A DNA stretch of 64,000 nucleotides, taken from contig CM055106.1 in NCBI GenBank assembly GCA_029204225.1, positions 47,877,337-47,941,336 on the forward strand, written 5' to 3'. A program made the translations under genes and the position numbers. Below, one piece after another: positions 1 through 11,688 of this stretch. The stretch's first letter is position 1. The number at the start of each line of letters is the position of its first letter. Under the pieces are notes generated by a model. That model was not told the origin of the DNA. It searched no databases and was given only the letters and a program-made list of their open reading frames with translations. Source of the stretch: Diphasiastrum complanatum. Taxonomy: Eukaryota; Streptophyta; Lycopodiopsida; Lycopodiales; Lycopodiaceae.

Positions 1-565
1 GCGAACAATCCGTGAAAGACAAAAATGTCGAAGAGACAAGTGTCGCGAACAATTCGCGAAACATGAAGCTGAGACAAAGAGACAGACTGTCGCAAAATAT
101 TCGCGAACAGAATTTATTCGAGTCTGGAAACAGATCGTCTATTTGAATATCAACCGTCATAAAACAGTTAGATTTCTACTGTTACAGTAAATAAAAGGCC
201 AAAAGACCTGTCTTGTAGCAATATAAATACATATGCACTACTCATTGAAAAAGAACTCAATCAGAGAAACAACAACGAGATAAGAAAGCAAGAGATTTAT
301 ATTGATGAATCAGATTCAGAGTTATAAAAATTCGTCTTTGATCAATAGTTTCTTATTGTCTAAATTGTCTTAAGTTGTCTCATACTTCCGCATACAGTAT
401 CTTACTTCCACATATAATTTTTGCACGCATATTCAATCAGAATAAATAATGTTCTATTAGTACATAGATCAGATAAAATCGCGATTGAAAACACTGATAT
501 TAGTTTGATTTATTCGAACTTGCATCGTGTTCTTTGTGGAAGAATAATTACTAATTTTCTTGCAA
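1..565 (+). repeat. 5' LTR of a Ty1/copia element (left end cut by window)
   Basis: The segment ends directly before a tRNA-type primer site at 566 and contains a TATA box (TATAAATA, about 222-229), as expected of an LTR promoter. It is rich in CGCGAAC-type motifs, which also occur in the LTRs of the 30.4-36.3 kb element, so the two are probably related. The 5' end lies outside the window and no second LTR copy was found, so the boundary rests on the primer site alone. Confidence 0.6.
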
Positions 566-577
566 TGGTATTAGAGC
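566..577 (+). other. Primer-binding site, TGGTATTAGAGC
   Basis: This matches the plant copia primer site that pairs with a methionine tRNA. It lies just 3' of the LTR and 104 bp upstream of a gag start codon. Confidence 0.65.
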
Positions 578-681
578 ATACAGAATTAAAAAGTTGATAC
601 AGTATTATCTTCGAATCCCTCTCATCATTCTTCATACATCTATCAGCAAGCCGTTATCTGGAGGTTATTTAGAAATAGGAG

Positions 682-737
682 ATGTCGTCGATCACCAATA
701 TTCAAGCTAAGATCACTACAATGCTTCGTCCTTCTTT
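682..737 (+). pseudogene. copia gag N-terminus stub
   Basis: The ATG at 682 opens a reading frame starting MSSITNIQAKITTMLRPS, the same style of gag start as the element at 31,470 (MASISNMQNKICTILNSS). After about 18 codons the gag frame stops making sense, because the DNA passes into an inverted RT fragment of the opposite strand. Only a gag stub remains and no product is expected. Confidence 0.5.
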
Positions 738-1600
738 CTATACCATTGTCTTGCTGCTTGTTTGAGACCATAAATGTTTTTATTCATGTGACATCCGTAT
801 TCTGGATATTCTTGGCTTACAAAGCCAAGTGGTTGGTCCATGAATAAGTCTTCTTCTAATTTTGCATGCAGGAAAGCAGTTTTCTCATCCACAATATGGA
901 TTTTCAAATCATGAGCCACTACATACGCGAATAACAAGCGAATTGATGTATGTTTAACTACTGGTGAGAAAGTGTCAGTGTGGTCAATCCCATACTTCTG
1001 CTAACCTTGTTTTTTATCTAATGTTTTCTCTATCAGGACCTGTTTTGATCTTATAGATCCACTTGCACTTGACTGGTTTTCTGCCATCAGGTATAGGTGC
1101 AAGTGTCCATACATTGTTCTTGTACATGGATGACATTTCGTCCTCTATCGTCTGAATCCAGCGATCTTTATTTGGTCCATCTACAGCTTCCTCGAATGTT
1201 TGTGGTTCGTTAGAGAATCCACAAAATTTGATGGCCACATTAAAAATATCTTGACCATACCTTTCTGGTGGTTTTCGTTGTCTGTTTGATCTTCTCACAG
1301 GTGGTTTCGAGTTTGATTCTGCAGGTTTTGAGCTCAATTCTGATTCAAGCTTTTCTGTTGGAAGTTGAACTGGTGATTCGAGTCTGTCAGACACTCGATC
1401 TTGACCTCCCTCTAAATCTAGTAACTCTCTTTCATCTTTTGCTTGTTTTTCTTCTGTTGTCGTTGGCAGCTCATAATAATTTTTGAGAATTTCATAGCCG
1501 ACTAGATCATTGTCTGCTATGTATTTCGTCTCATCAAATTTAACATCTTGAAAAAATTTTATCTTGCCAATTTCGAGTACATAAACTGTCAAAATATTCA
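716..1600 (-). pseudogene. copia integrase tail and RT N-terminal fragment
   Basis: Read on the minus strand from about 1600, the sequence gives an integrase C-terminus (DVKFDE), an acidic linker, then the start of the RVT_2 reverse transcriptase (EPQTFEEAVDGPNKDRWIQ, VWTLAPIPDGRKPVKCKWIY). After a frameshift the RT continues (HIVDEKTAFLHAKL, MDQPLGFVS, IYGLKQAARQWYRK). It stops before the catalytic YVDD block. It closely resembles the RT of the 30.4-36.3 kb element. Frame breaks and the missing active site make it dead. Confidence 0.8.
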
Positions 1601-1645
1601 AAAATCTATCTAATGTTGTGAGTAGGGGTCCTAAAAATGCCAAAG

Positions 1646-2200
1646 ATGAATTAAGCTCTTTTGGCTTAGTAAAGACCCAGCTTAGAATAAAATATTCAAG
1701 GTAGGTAGAAGTAGAAACTCAAGCAACCATAGGAATTGCCATTTGTACTTTACATGCCACATTTGATGCATGAAAAGACTAGGTGGCACAATTAGACATA
1801 GTGAGGTGGCTTGAATAAGTCTAGATAGCTTGAGAGGTGGATCCACAACTCCAATTCAACTCAAAGTAGGAGGAGAGTCCATGGATCTATATATATGTGA
1901 TGTACTCTCATTGAGAAGATGATTAAATTTGTGTGTAATGCAAATTTGGAGACAAGCTCTTTGTGCCCTCTCTCTCTACACGAGTTTTGTACTTCCTATT
2001 TTCTCTCTCTAGCCGAGTTGAGACATTTATGATGCTTAGTCTTATGTTTTGTTGACAGATCTTGCTTGTAACACAATAATAATTTTTTGTATGATCAACT
2101 TTCTTATTGTCAACCAATGCTAATCTGATCTTTATGGTATTATTGGGCTTAGGAGATCAAAAGTACATGTGTAGGGTGTCCCACGTGTGTGAATTCAGCA
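1646..2200 (+). repeat. 5' LTR of a second copia-like element
   Basis: The right edge (…GAATTCAGCA at 2200) directly abuts a primer site. A TATA-like run (TATATATA, about 1889-1896) sits 300 bp upstream, followed by CT-rich sequence typical of copia R/U5. The left edge near 1646 is a guess. It shows weak similarity to the LTR at 7,053-7,840 near its CACRTGTGTGAATTC end. Confidence 0.5.
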
Positions 2201-2212
2201 TGGTATCAGAGC
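2201..2212 (+). other. Primer-binding site, TGGTATCAGAGC
   Basis: This is the canonical plant copia primer site. No gag follows: 700 bp of leader-like sequence runs into a tandem repeat, so the element is either deleted or a large non-coding derivative. Confidence 0.65.
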
Positions 2213-2889
2213 CTACCTAAGATTTACAAGCAAATATAATCAAAAAGTTTGCAGATTTGATCAGATTTCAAGCTAGGAATTGTCCAGATTCTACTTTCTA
2301 GCTAGTTTGTAGTTTTCTGGTGATTTAGAGCTTCAAACCACATTGAATGGTCCAGATCAGGTACTGTATGGAATTTCAGGTGCTGGCACGTGTGAAATCC
2401 ACCCATATCTAGTTTGGTGGTTCTCTCTCACCTTAGATCCAAATTTCATGCAAATTAGCCCACTAGAAAGCTAGAAATGTGTAGAATCTGATGCAATTTG
2501 ATTCATGACAGTTGGATAAGCCAATCAGAAGCTATAAGCTTTTGAAGAGTCGTAGACCTGTGGCAAATCATGTGTACATGTCATTTATTGCTTGAATGAT
2601 CACAAAAATCATCTAAAAGTTGCACAATCTCATCTATATGTGATTTAAACAAAATTTATAGGTTCTAGGCAAATTGTTTCATACAAATAGATTGTATTTG
2701 AGTCAATTTGACATTTTTGGAGTATTTCACACGTGTGGAATTCAGAGAACCATAACTTTTGCCATACTTCATTTTTTTTTTATGATTCAAATCTTGTTTT
2801 AGAGAGATTGTCAAGCTAGTGAGATCTATCTCACACTTTTTTGCTTAGTCTTACATAGGATTTGGTTTTGTACCCTTGATTGGTTCCTA

Positions 2890-4640
2890 TAGTGAGAAGA
2901 TAAGCAATTCTTTCATCCATCTTTTTTTATTTCCATCATTCTTTATGACTTCATATACGAGAGACCTTTTTTTTTTGCAAACTCTACTCATGCACTTAAG
3001 TGTAGATCTTGACTTGAGGGTGTTTAATGGGCCTTGAATGAGCTTGTAAAAGGATGCATAGATCTTGACGAACATTGTTCGCCAAGAAAATCTCACAAGC
3101 TCTATTGATACTCTTACAAAGGCCACGAATTCATGCTTATATTTTGACGACTGTCATTTGTCAAGAGCTAAGAATGTGAGATCTTCATCTTACCAGCTAG
3201 GTTAAACACTTGGTTGTGGGAGATACACGAGAGACCTTTTATTTGCAGACTCTACTCATACACTTGGAGCAGATATTGACTTGAAGTGAGTGTCTAATGC
3301 ACCTTGAGTAAGCTTGTAGAATGCCTGAAGCTTAAGCATATATTTTGATGAACATTGTTCGTCAAGATTCATGAATGAGCGAAAGATTAAAGATATTTTT
3401 TTGACAAATATATTCATATTTATGTTCTAATAAAGTCAAGACATAGACTTCCTGGGGGTCTTTAGGTAAAAAGAATTTTGACTCATGAATAAGACATCTC
3501 CCTCACACTAACACATATACTAATTGATACGCTCTCACAAACCCCATGTATGTATGTACACTCTCATTTCAGTTGGCCTGTTGAAAGCCTAGATCTTAAG
3601 CTCAGATATTGACGAACACTGTTTGTCAAGAAAATCTCACAAACTTTTCAAATACTCTTACAGAGGTTGTCCCATTCTTAGATCTTGATGAATGTTGTTT
3701 GTCAAGAGCTAAGAATGTGAGATCTTCTTTTTCCCAAGTAGACTAAATACTTGGTTTGGGTATACAAGAGACATTTGTTTTTGCAGACTCTACTCACACA
3801 CTTGGTGTAGATTTTTTTTTGAATCGAGTGTCTAATGAGCCTTGAGTGAGCTTGTAGATGGTTTGAAACATAAGCATAGATTTTGTTGAACATTGTTCGT
3901 CAAGAAAATCTCACAAACTCTATGCAAAGAACACAATTTCATGCTTATATCTTGACAAACGTTGTTTGTCAAGATCTAAGAATATGAGATATTATTTTTA
4001 CCATTTAGATTGAACACTGTTCATCAAGAAAATCTCACAAAATCTATACATACAAAGACCATGAGTTCATGCTTGGAACTTGATGAATGTCGTTTGTCAA
4101 GAAATAAAAATGTGAGATCTCCCTCTTACCATTGGGACCAAATGCTTGGTTTCAGCATATAGAACAGGCTTTCTTTTCACACACTCTAGTCATACACTTG
4201 ATGTAGATCTTAACTTGAAGCACGTGTCTATTGGGCCTTGAGTGGGCTTGTAGAAAGCCTCGATCTTAAGTAGAGATTTTGACGAACGTTGTTCATCAAG
4301 AAAATCTCTCACAAACTCTATACATACTCTCACAAAGGCCATGAGTTCACAAAAAGATCTTGGCAAACGTTGTTTGTCAAGAGCTAAGAATGCAAGATCT
4401 TCCTCTTACCAATTACACGAAACACTTGGTTTGGGCATATACAAGGGACCATTTTTTTAGACTCCACTCATACACATGGTGCAGATCTTGACTTGAAGTA
4501 GATGTCTATTGGGCCTTGAGTAAGCTTGTAGAAAGTCTAAAGCTTAAGCATAGATTTTGATGAACATTGTTCATCAAGAAATAATGAAGCTGAAGATCTT
4601 TTTCTCCCAAATATATCCCTATATATGTTCTAATTGGCTC
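2890..4640. repeat. ~270-bp tandem repeat carrying a 23-bp palindrome
   Basis: Blocks recur in fixed order: an 'actctactcatacacttgg' segment, a 'gtgtctaatgggccttgag' segment, a palindrome followed by 'aaaatctcacaaactc', then a second palindrome followed by 'agctaagaatgtgagatc'. The palindrome consensus is CTTGACGAAC-ATT-GTTCGTCAAG. Twelve copies start near 3064, 3143, 3344, 3608, 3684, 3882, 3951, 4010, 4079, 4278, 4359 and 4556. Alternate spacing is mostly 264-280 bp, with one short unit of 128 bp. No ORF spans it. It lies 3' of the copia-type primer site at 2201. Confidence 0.8.
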
Positions 4641-6450
4641 AACACATAGACTTAGTGGTTTTCAAAAAGTCTTGATTCAAAGAATAGATTTTGATCTCTC
4701 TTAGCCTTGAAATAAATCTCTCATTGCGACTAGTTAATTGCACAAAGTCTGAAAATTTCACTAATTGTTCATTCAATTACTGTTAACTTTTTATATTGAT
4801 TTAAATTCGAATCATTTATGACACTTTGAACCATATGTTTACTCTATGTTCTTCAATTTCACAAAGTTAGAAAAAGTACAAATTGATTGATATTTTTAAA
4901 TTTACACAACAATCTATGGTTTTCATGTTTTATTCATAGATATGGTATCCATCATGTTTTGATATATCACTTTAAATATGCTTTTAAAGTTTAAAATAGT
5001 GGATAATATGATGAAAACATATATATTATAGATCTAAATGGCATTCTTTTATGGGATAAGCATCTTGGTTTGATTCGGGATGGTCAAAGTTTTTTAGCAA
5101 ATTTTTATTGTTGTATAAAGTTGGACTTAGGTCAACAATGGCCTACAAAAGTGTTTTAAGCATATACTCTTTTATGGAGGACCAAGCTAGACACAAATTA
5201 CCATTGTTTATGATAGGGGCAAGGAGAATTGTTATCAACAAAAGGATATAATTAGATTGAACAAGAAAAATGTGATTTCAATTTTGAACAATTGTGCTTT
5301 GTTTTTTATTCATATCTAAACAATCATAATACCATCTTTATAGATGACTCATCATACAAAGCATGTATGAACAATCCATTCAATTGTATCTTTCCAAAAA
5401 ATATTTGTTGGATGTAATGATGACAATGGTCTTAATGATTTATAAAGGGCATATTTGGAGAAGATCGTAACATCCAAACATACATCAAACAAAATCATAT
5501 AAGTCAACAACATATTATTGGTATCATTCACGACATGGTTATTTGAGATCTGTAATAAAGAATATTCAATGGGAATCCAAATTTTCACTCTTATCTTGGA
5601 GTCATGCTTCACAAGATATTATACTGCCAAAAGTCCAAGACAACTCGATCCATATACAAGGAACTTGATGCCAAACAAATAACGATACTATATGGTACTG
5701 CGTTGACCTATCCTTACTAAAAGTCAAAGAGAATGTCAAGAGGCAAAGCATTTACTTTTGTTGTGCATTTGGGTTTGAAGAATTTTTTATTTTTGAATAA
5801 GATGCAAGAAATTATATCAGATATGTTATGTTGAGGTGGAATAAGAAGGAAGAAATTAGATTATCAATATTGAGATTGGAAACTTGTGTGTGGTCAGACA
5901 ATACCCACTCTTTATTTGGTATTTGGTATCTTATCTGAATAAGTAACACTCGTACATTTGTGTTAATGCAATGTACAAAATTATTATTTTGAAACAAAGA
6001 TTTACTAATCTACAAGCGAAATTTTAAAGTTCATTTTATTTTTAGAGATAATATAATTCTATGATTTTTCAAAGAATTGATATCATTGGCAATCTATCGT
6101 GAGAAAAATTTCAATCAATTACATAGTTTGCTGTTTTATTTTCTTTTCTATATTGTTAAATTTGTGTATGTATTGAGCTATCTTAAAATACAAACAATTA
6201 CATAGCAATTTTCATGGATTATGCTTTGTCATAACTACTTTTTTCCTTAAAAAAACAATGGTATAATAAAAAACACAAATTATATTCAAAAGCACAATAA
6301 GTGCTACAAAAAAATGTGTCTCTCCATATAAGTTGTTTTCAAAGAAAAAATATTGTATCACAAAAGTAAACATAATAATTTACCATTTTTGCATGTATTT
6401 GTAACTTTACAAATTAGTAAAAATGATCTATATTTAATTATTTTCAAGAG
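4641..6450. other. AT-rich stretch without recognisable gene
   Basis: Only short ORFs with no recognisable motif occur here. The composition is strongly AT-rich with poly-A and poly-T runs. I see no LTR, primer site or splice-bounded coding exon. It may be decayed transposon sequence. Confidence 0.5.
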
Positions 6451-6680
6451 ACTAGGAAAAAAATGAGACTTGCACGAGTCTCATTTTTATTAAACATGTC
6501 TTCATGTTTTTTGTATCCCTAACACATTTAGTTCCATTTCGTTCAGTACAAAAAATACAATGCATTATGGACGCATGGACGACACTTTCGTATGGAGCGC
6601 ATTGACAAAAATAGAAACACGTACGATGTGGAGTCATGGAAAATTTTACCCAAGAGAGTTGAGCAAGCACGGCGGACACC

Positions 6681-6935
6681 AATTTACTCTCTTCTCAACT
6701 TGATTATTGTGGGACAATCAATGACATCCTTGAAGTTGGATTTAGACAATTTAACTTTTTCATATTTGATGTCAAATGGTTCAAAGTTATTTGCAATGAT
6801 CCCAATGCAACTGTCAGAAAAGATGAGAGTGGTTATTTTGCTATTGACTCTACCAAGCTTTGGACAGATCAAAGCGATACATTTGTTTTTCCTCAACAAT
6901 GTGAGCAGGTACATTTCTTCTATGTCTTCAAGATA
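6681..6935 (+). pseudogene. CACTA transposon DUF4216 fragment
   Basis: Read in the frame starting at 6681, the sequence encodes the DUF4216 pattern found in the 3' part of plant CACTA (En/Spm) transposase genes: YCGTINDILEVGFRQF, FFIFDVKWFKV, DESGYFAIDS, then FVFPQQCEQVHFFYV. The order (G-I-E-D-like start, F-K-W-V, D-E-x-G-F, Q-V-F-Y-V) matches the family. It is on the plus strand, unlike the CACTA gene at 23-30 kb, so it belongs to another copy. No start codon or flanking exons were found. Confidence 0.65.
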
Positions 6936-7052
6936 TCTATGCTCTTTTGTTGTCAATCAATCGATTTTCAATGTACTGCAAAAAGTGTATATTGTGTATA
7001 GTAATACCCAAGCAACTGTAACATAGCTATGGATAATAACTACTGACAAAAT

Positions 7053-7840
7053 TTCTAGAATTCACATGTGTGGAGAATGTCCACAAGAGTGACTGATCTT
7101 AATTAAGCTTTGTGATTGGCACTATAACCTGATTCTAGATTTATCAACAAAATCTAGTTCAGAAGAAATGGCTAATCCACAATCTAGCATGCTAATCAAC
7201 AGAATATAATAGCAATGATCAAAGAATGAATAAAAAATACAAGATTTCAATGTATGAGCATTAGCCTCAACACGAGTTAGAGAGAGAGAGAGCTAGAGAG
7301 ATAACAAGCAACATTTGTTTAGATCCAAAATGACATGAGATAGCTACAAAGCTTTGGTTCTTCATAATTGATTGTGTGGAGAGCTACACATATTTATGGA
7401 GATTGAGGTAGCTCGAGGTAGAACCATATCTATCCATTCCAAAATGACATCTAAAGTGACATCTAGAGTCTATGTGACATTTGTCACTTGTCATGCATGA
7501 AATTTTACCAACTTTTTACAAGTGTACTAGTTCTAACTAGAAATGTCCAAATCATCATGCATGTGTCCATTGAACTTTGTGCATGCCTTGCATGTCACTA
7601 TGGATCACTTACAATTAATGCATGTGAGTTGCCACGAGTTTCTACAAGCATAATCATGCTAATTCTATGTCTACAAACTATATGCAAGTTGCATTTATCA
7701 AACTAGATAATACATAACCATGTAGCTCGAGTTCTATGTAGGCCAAACTTGGCATTTTGCATTAATGAACTACATACTTGCATGGTACAACATTTGTAGC
7801 AAGCCAAGAAATCAATATGGATTGTTTTTCAATTTCAACA
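7053..7840 (-). repeat. 3' LTR of the truncated copia element
   Basis: On the minus strand the LTR starts TGTTGAAATT at 7840, immediately after the polypurine tract AGGAGGAG (about 7841-7850). It ends near 7053 around a CACATGTGAATTCTAGA sequence. It includes a purine tract GAGAGAGAGAGAG near 7280. The left end is approximate because the partner LTR is absent. Confidence 0.6.
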
Positions 7841-7857
7841 CTCCTCCTAAAAATGAT

Positions 7858-8598
7858 CTATATTGATTTGAACGTGGATCTTGGTATAACTCCAAGGTTG
7901 GCTCTATGCTTGTTGAAGGAACTTTTGCTCAAAGGTTTGGTGAGCATATCTGCAATGCAAGATAATGTGTCGATGTGCTCCAATTTGATTTCACCTCCAA
8001 TGAGCTTCTCTCTCACGAAGTGATGTGCAACTTCGATATGCTTGCTCCTAGCATGGAATATTGGGTTGTTGGCAAGGGCTTGAGCTGAAATGTTGACACA
8101 CATGATCATAGGTATATTTTCTTCCATAATTATCTTTAGCTCCACTAGTAACCTCTTGATCCAAAGCACTTCCTTTGTTGTTGTAGTGAGCGCCTTGTAC
8201 TCAACTTCACATGATGAGAGTGATACAGTATCTTGCTTTTTGGAAAGCCAAGATATCAAGTTTCGTCCAAGATATATGACATAAGCACTTGTAGATTTTC
8301 GATCTGCTCTATCACTTGCAAAATTCGAGTCAGAGTAACCAATAATAGAAAGATCTTCACTTTTATACAATAAACCAAAATCAAAAGTTGAAGATATATA
8401 TCTAAGCACTCTCTTGGCCTTTTTCCAATGATAAATTGAAGGATTTTGCATAGCCTGGCTCAACTTATGAACACTAAAGCTTATGTCAGGTCTAGTTATT
8501 GTGAGCCAAATTAAGGAGACTATAAGACTTCTAAAAAGTGTGATGTCCTTGAAGGATCTTTCATCACCTTTGTTAGAGTCCTTTACATTTTTCTCCAT
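7858..8598 (-). pseudogene. copia RT C-terminus and RNase H
   Basis: This 246-codon frame holds the end of RT (RSLIVSLIWLTITRPDISFSV, WKKAKRVLRYISSTFDFGL) and the RNase H domain (YSDSNFASD, KKQDTVSLSSCEVEYKAL, ISAQALANNPIFHARSKHIE, DMLTKPL). The D-E-D pattern of RNase H is visible. The frame ends about 10 bp before the polypurine tract. It is the best-preserved part of the truncated element but is cut off from its RT. Confidence 0.8.
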
Positions 8599-8599
8599 A

Positions 8600-8850
8600 G
8601 GTGTTTCTTGTAAAAATTACAGCAAATAAGGATCCTAAAACACTTGAAATGATGAGGGAAACAATAGATTATGATTTCATAAGATTAGCACAAGAATTTA
8701 GCGGAGTTCAGTGCATTGGAAAGCGCTCCACAAGGGCTTTCCAATGATATGTTACATGACATACTTTTGAGCTACGATTAAAAAGTTATGGCAAGTCAAA
8801 AGTATTAGTGCTATAATATTTTAATAATATAAACTACATCTTGCACGAAT
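8600..8850. other. Foreign insert between RT and RNase H
   Basis: This AT-rich stretch does not encode the RT segment expected here. It includes an inverted repeat, GCATTGGAAAGC…GCTTTCCAATG, around 8733-8752. It may be a small insertion or a replaced segment; no target duplication was found. Confidence 0.35.
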
Positions 8851-8852
8851 TC

Positions 8853-9460
8853 CTAAAGGGTCTTTTTGGAGCTCAAAACTCCTCTAATGTGGAAGTCAAT
8901 CTCTAATCTTAATATGTAATGAATTTTTCCAAGATCTTGCATCTTGAATTCTTTTCTAAGTGCAATTTTGGTTTCTTCAACTAACTTAATACAACTTCCT
9001 ATCAGGATAATATCATCAACATAAATGAGAAGAATGACAATATCTCTATCATAAAACTTGACATACAAGGAAGGATTATAGTTACTAAGATTAAATCCTA
9101 GTGAATCAAGAAAAGTGTTAAGTCGAGAATACCACGATCTTGGAGCTTGCTTTAGTCCATAGAGACTTCTGAAGAGCAAGTAAACTTTGGTCTTGTCTTG
9201 GATGAACCCAAGAGGTTGATCCATATAAATTTCTTCTTATAGATATCCGTTTAAAAATGCAATTGAGACATCTAGTTGAAAAACTTGCCATTTGAAAAAA
9301 TAAACAATAGAAATAATGATTCTAATTGATACCATCTTTGCAACTAGAGCAAAAGTCTTCTCATAATCAAGTCCATAAACTTGAGCAAAGCCCTTTGCAC
9401 AAAGCCTTGTCATGTACTTGTTGATTGTGCCATCTTGATTATATTTGACTCAAAAAACCC
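8853..9460 (-). pseudogene. copia reverse transcriptase core
   Basis: The frame carries MDQPLGF, LYGLKQAPRSWYSRL, the catalytic block LIYVDDIILIG (YVDD intact), then EFKMQDLGKIHYILRLEI. Upstream, across a frame break, lies the RT block with QLDVSIAFLNGYL. These are the ordered motifs of copia RVT_2. The frame ends at the insert described at 8,600-8,850. Confidence 0.8.
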
Positions 9461-9464
9461 ATTT

Positions 9465-10450
9465 TCAACCAATGGTCTGCTTGTTGGATGGAAGATCCAC
9501 GAGTTCCCATGTCTTGTTGGCAATAAATGCATCATGTTCCTCCTTCATGGCTAGAAACCATTCTTTTGAGTTGAGTGCATCACATACATCCTTTGGCTCC
9601 TCGTGTGAAACAAAATAAGCATAATTAGTGGAGTTGAGTTCCACTTTCTTGCCTTTATCTCCATATGTAAGCCTCTTAGGCTCGGATCTTTTTCTTTGTG
9701 ATCTCCTTGGTGAAAAAATTCGAGGTGACTCCTCCTCAATTCTTGGCCCCATCTCTCCATGATGATCTTCAAGGGTGATGATAGGAGAATCCTTTTGAGA
9801 AACTTTGATCTCGGCCTCATCAAAGATGTATTTTTTATTCTCATGGAAAATAACATTCCGACTCTCAATTGTAATTAAGGTGGAGAGAACATAAACTCTG
9901 TAAGCCTTCTTGTTGGATGAGTATCCAACCATGATCCCTTTGACTGAATTCGGATCATCTCGTTTCCTTGTTTCCAAGGGTACATGAACAAGGCAAGCAC
10001 ATTTAAAAACTCTAAGGTGATCAACCTTAGGTTTCTTTTTAGAAAAGACTTCATATGGTGATCTTCCTGCAAGTGCATTGTGAGGTAATCTATTGCAGAA
10101 ATAGTTTTCACAATTGATTGCTTCTCCCCAATATTCAATAGGCAAAGAAGCTTCAACTCGGATTGCTTTAGCAAATTCACATAGAGATCATTTTTTTCTT
10201 TCAGCGACTCCATTTTGAGATGGAGAATATGCACAAGAAAACTTTGTCTTAATCCCTTCAACCTCACAATAATCATAGAACTTGTTGGAGATGTATTCAC
10301 CTCCTCCATCACATCTTAAAGCTTTAACTTTGAAAGAAAACTATTTCTAAACATAAGCTTTGAAGACTAGGAAGTGTTCAAACACCATAGCTTTTGAAGA
10401 AATTAGGTACAACCAAGTATATCTTGTAAAATCATTGTGAAAGATTCAAC
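9465..10450 (-). pseudogene. copia integrase core/C-terminus and RT start
   Basis: From 10,450 leftwards: DFTRYTWLYLISSKA, CDGGGEYISNKF (second catalytic Asp), SPSQNGVAERK (catalytic Glu), then WGEAINCENYFCNRLP, VFKCACLVHVP, MVGYSSNKKAYRVYV and NVIFHE. The acidic linker leads to the RT start at SKEWFLAMKEEHDAF. The first catalytic Asp lies beyond the truncation at 10,450. At least two frame breaks occur. Confidence 0.75.
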
Positions 10451-10454
10451 TAGT

Positions 10455-11086
10455 TTCATCACATTTTGCAATATTTTCATATTTGGCATATTGAGGCCAA
10501 AACCTGTTTTAGACTTAGAGGTTGACTTTTCAAAGTTTATTAGTCTAAATTTCATTTGAATAAACACTTTTTTGAAAGTGTCAGAAAGATAGAATGCGAG
10601 TTTGAGTAGATTCAATTTGAATAAGTTGGGTACATTGAATCTAAACCCAAAATTGGTAGGGTTAGCATTTTGGTGGGAAAGCCAAGTGGCCAAATAGGGT
10701 TTGAACCTGCTATAAAAAGATGTAACTCGTGGAGAGAGTCATCTTCTCTCTTCTCTATCTCATTTCATACTTATACATGGTTCTCTTGGGTTCTACTATC
10801 CATTGGTGCACTATCTTGGTGATTGCTTGCAATTCTATGTGTAGAATGATCTATATTTGTTATTTTTGGATCCACAGGTGTGAAATACAGTAGCTTGCTC
10901 GTTTTGTACGGACAGCAATAGTACATAATCATTTCATTCAAGTTTGATCAAGTTCTATTAGTGTTTGCATCTCAAATTGTGTGTAGATGCTAATTTTTCT
11001 ACATTGGTGAAATTGGTAGTGTATTTCTCTTTCTAACCAAAGATCATTCAAGTAGATTGGATCTTAAGGATCTGAAATCCTTCACA
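10455..11086 (+). repeat. 5' LTR of the gag-PR-INT copia element
   Basis: The LTR ends …TTCACA at 11,086, immediately before a primer site. It has a TATA box TATAAAAAG at 10,711-10,719 with transcribed CT-rich sequence downstream. The left boundary is inferred from where the neighbouring element's integrase homology stops. I could not find a matching 3' LTR. Confidence 0.55.
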
Positions 11087-11098
11087 TGGTATCAGAGC
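11087..11098 (+). other. Primer-binding site, TGGTATCAGAGC
   Basis: Plant copia primer site at the end of the LTR; the polyprotein start codon follows about 590 bp downstream. Confidence 0.75.
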
Positions 11099-11688
11099 TC
11101 TTGTGTTTCAGGTTACGAAGGAGAAAATCAGATCTATCAATGATATGGTGAAGATATCAAGTCTAGAGCATGCTAGAGAGGATTCTACACCAAAATCGGA
11201 TTTTTTGCTTTTGTAGATTGGATCTTTTGTAGATCAAAATACTAAATAGGTCAATATACTTGTTCAATTCCGATTTTTGAATTCACATGCTGGATTTGGC
11301 CGATTTTTGGATCATTGGTTCAGCCTAAGTGGTGGCTTATAGATTGCATATCAAATTTTCAGCATTTGCATGTAGATTTGGAATAGTCAATTTTTTGTGA
11401 TTTTGTCCAAACCCTAATTTTGATTGGATCTCTAGATAGTGAGGTTGTTGGACTTCATTTGAGTGTGTTTCAATCTTAGGAAGTGGCAAAAGTCATTAGA
11501 TTGAGGATAGATCATAGGTTGATCAAGATTCCATGATTCTATGTGTTGATTTGCTTGGATAAGTGCTAGAAGAGAATTTGTGAGATAGTTTCAAATCTTG
11601 GTGATTTCTTTTGAAAGCATTTGTTGTTGTTCAAAGGAGTGCTTTGTGCATTGAAACAGGTTGAAAGAGAAGATCAGGTCATTGCTAC

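Larger units (their letters stand above)
7053..10450 (-). mobile_element. Truncated Ty1/copia element (3' LTR to mid-integrase)
   Basis: From right to left this minus-strand element holds part of the integrase core (about 10,146-10,450), integrase C-terminus and RT start, RT, RNase H, a polypurine tract and one LTR (7,053-7,840). Gag, protease, the N-terminal integrase and the 5' LTR are missing. It breaks off near 10,450, where the LTR of the next, oppositely oriented element begins. Frameshifts and a ~250-bp foreign stretch between RT and RNase H make it non-functional. Confidence 0.8.

Noticed and set aside
3064..4578. CRISPR-like array of palindromic repeats
   Set aside because: The sequence is a plant nuclear window; the intervals are themselves repeated rather than unique spacers, and no cas genes are present.
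6592..7026. 144-codon plus ORF and 90-codon minus ORF
   Set aside because: The DUF4216 signal lies in a different plus frame; these two frames are shadows of it.
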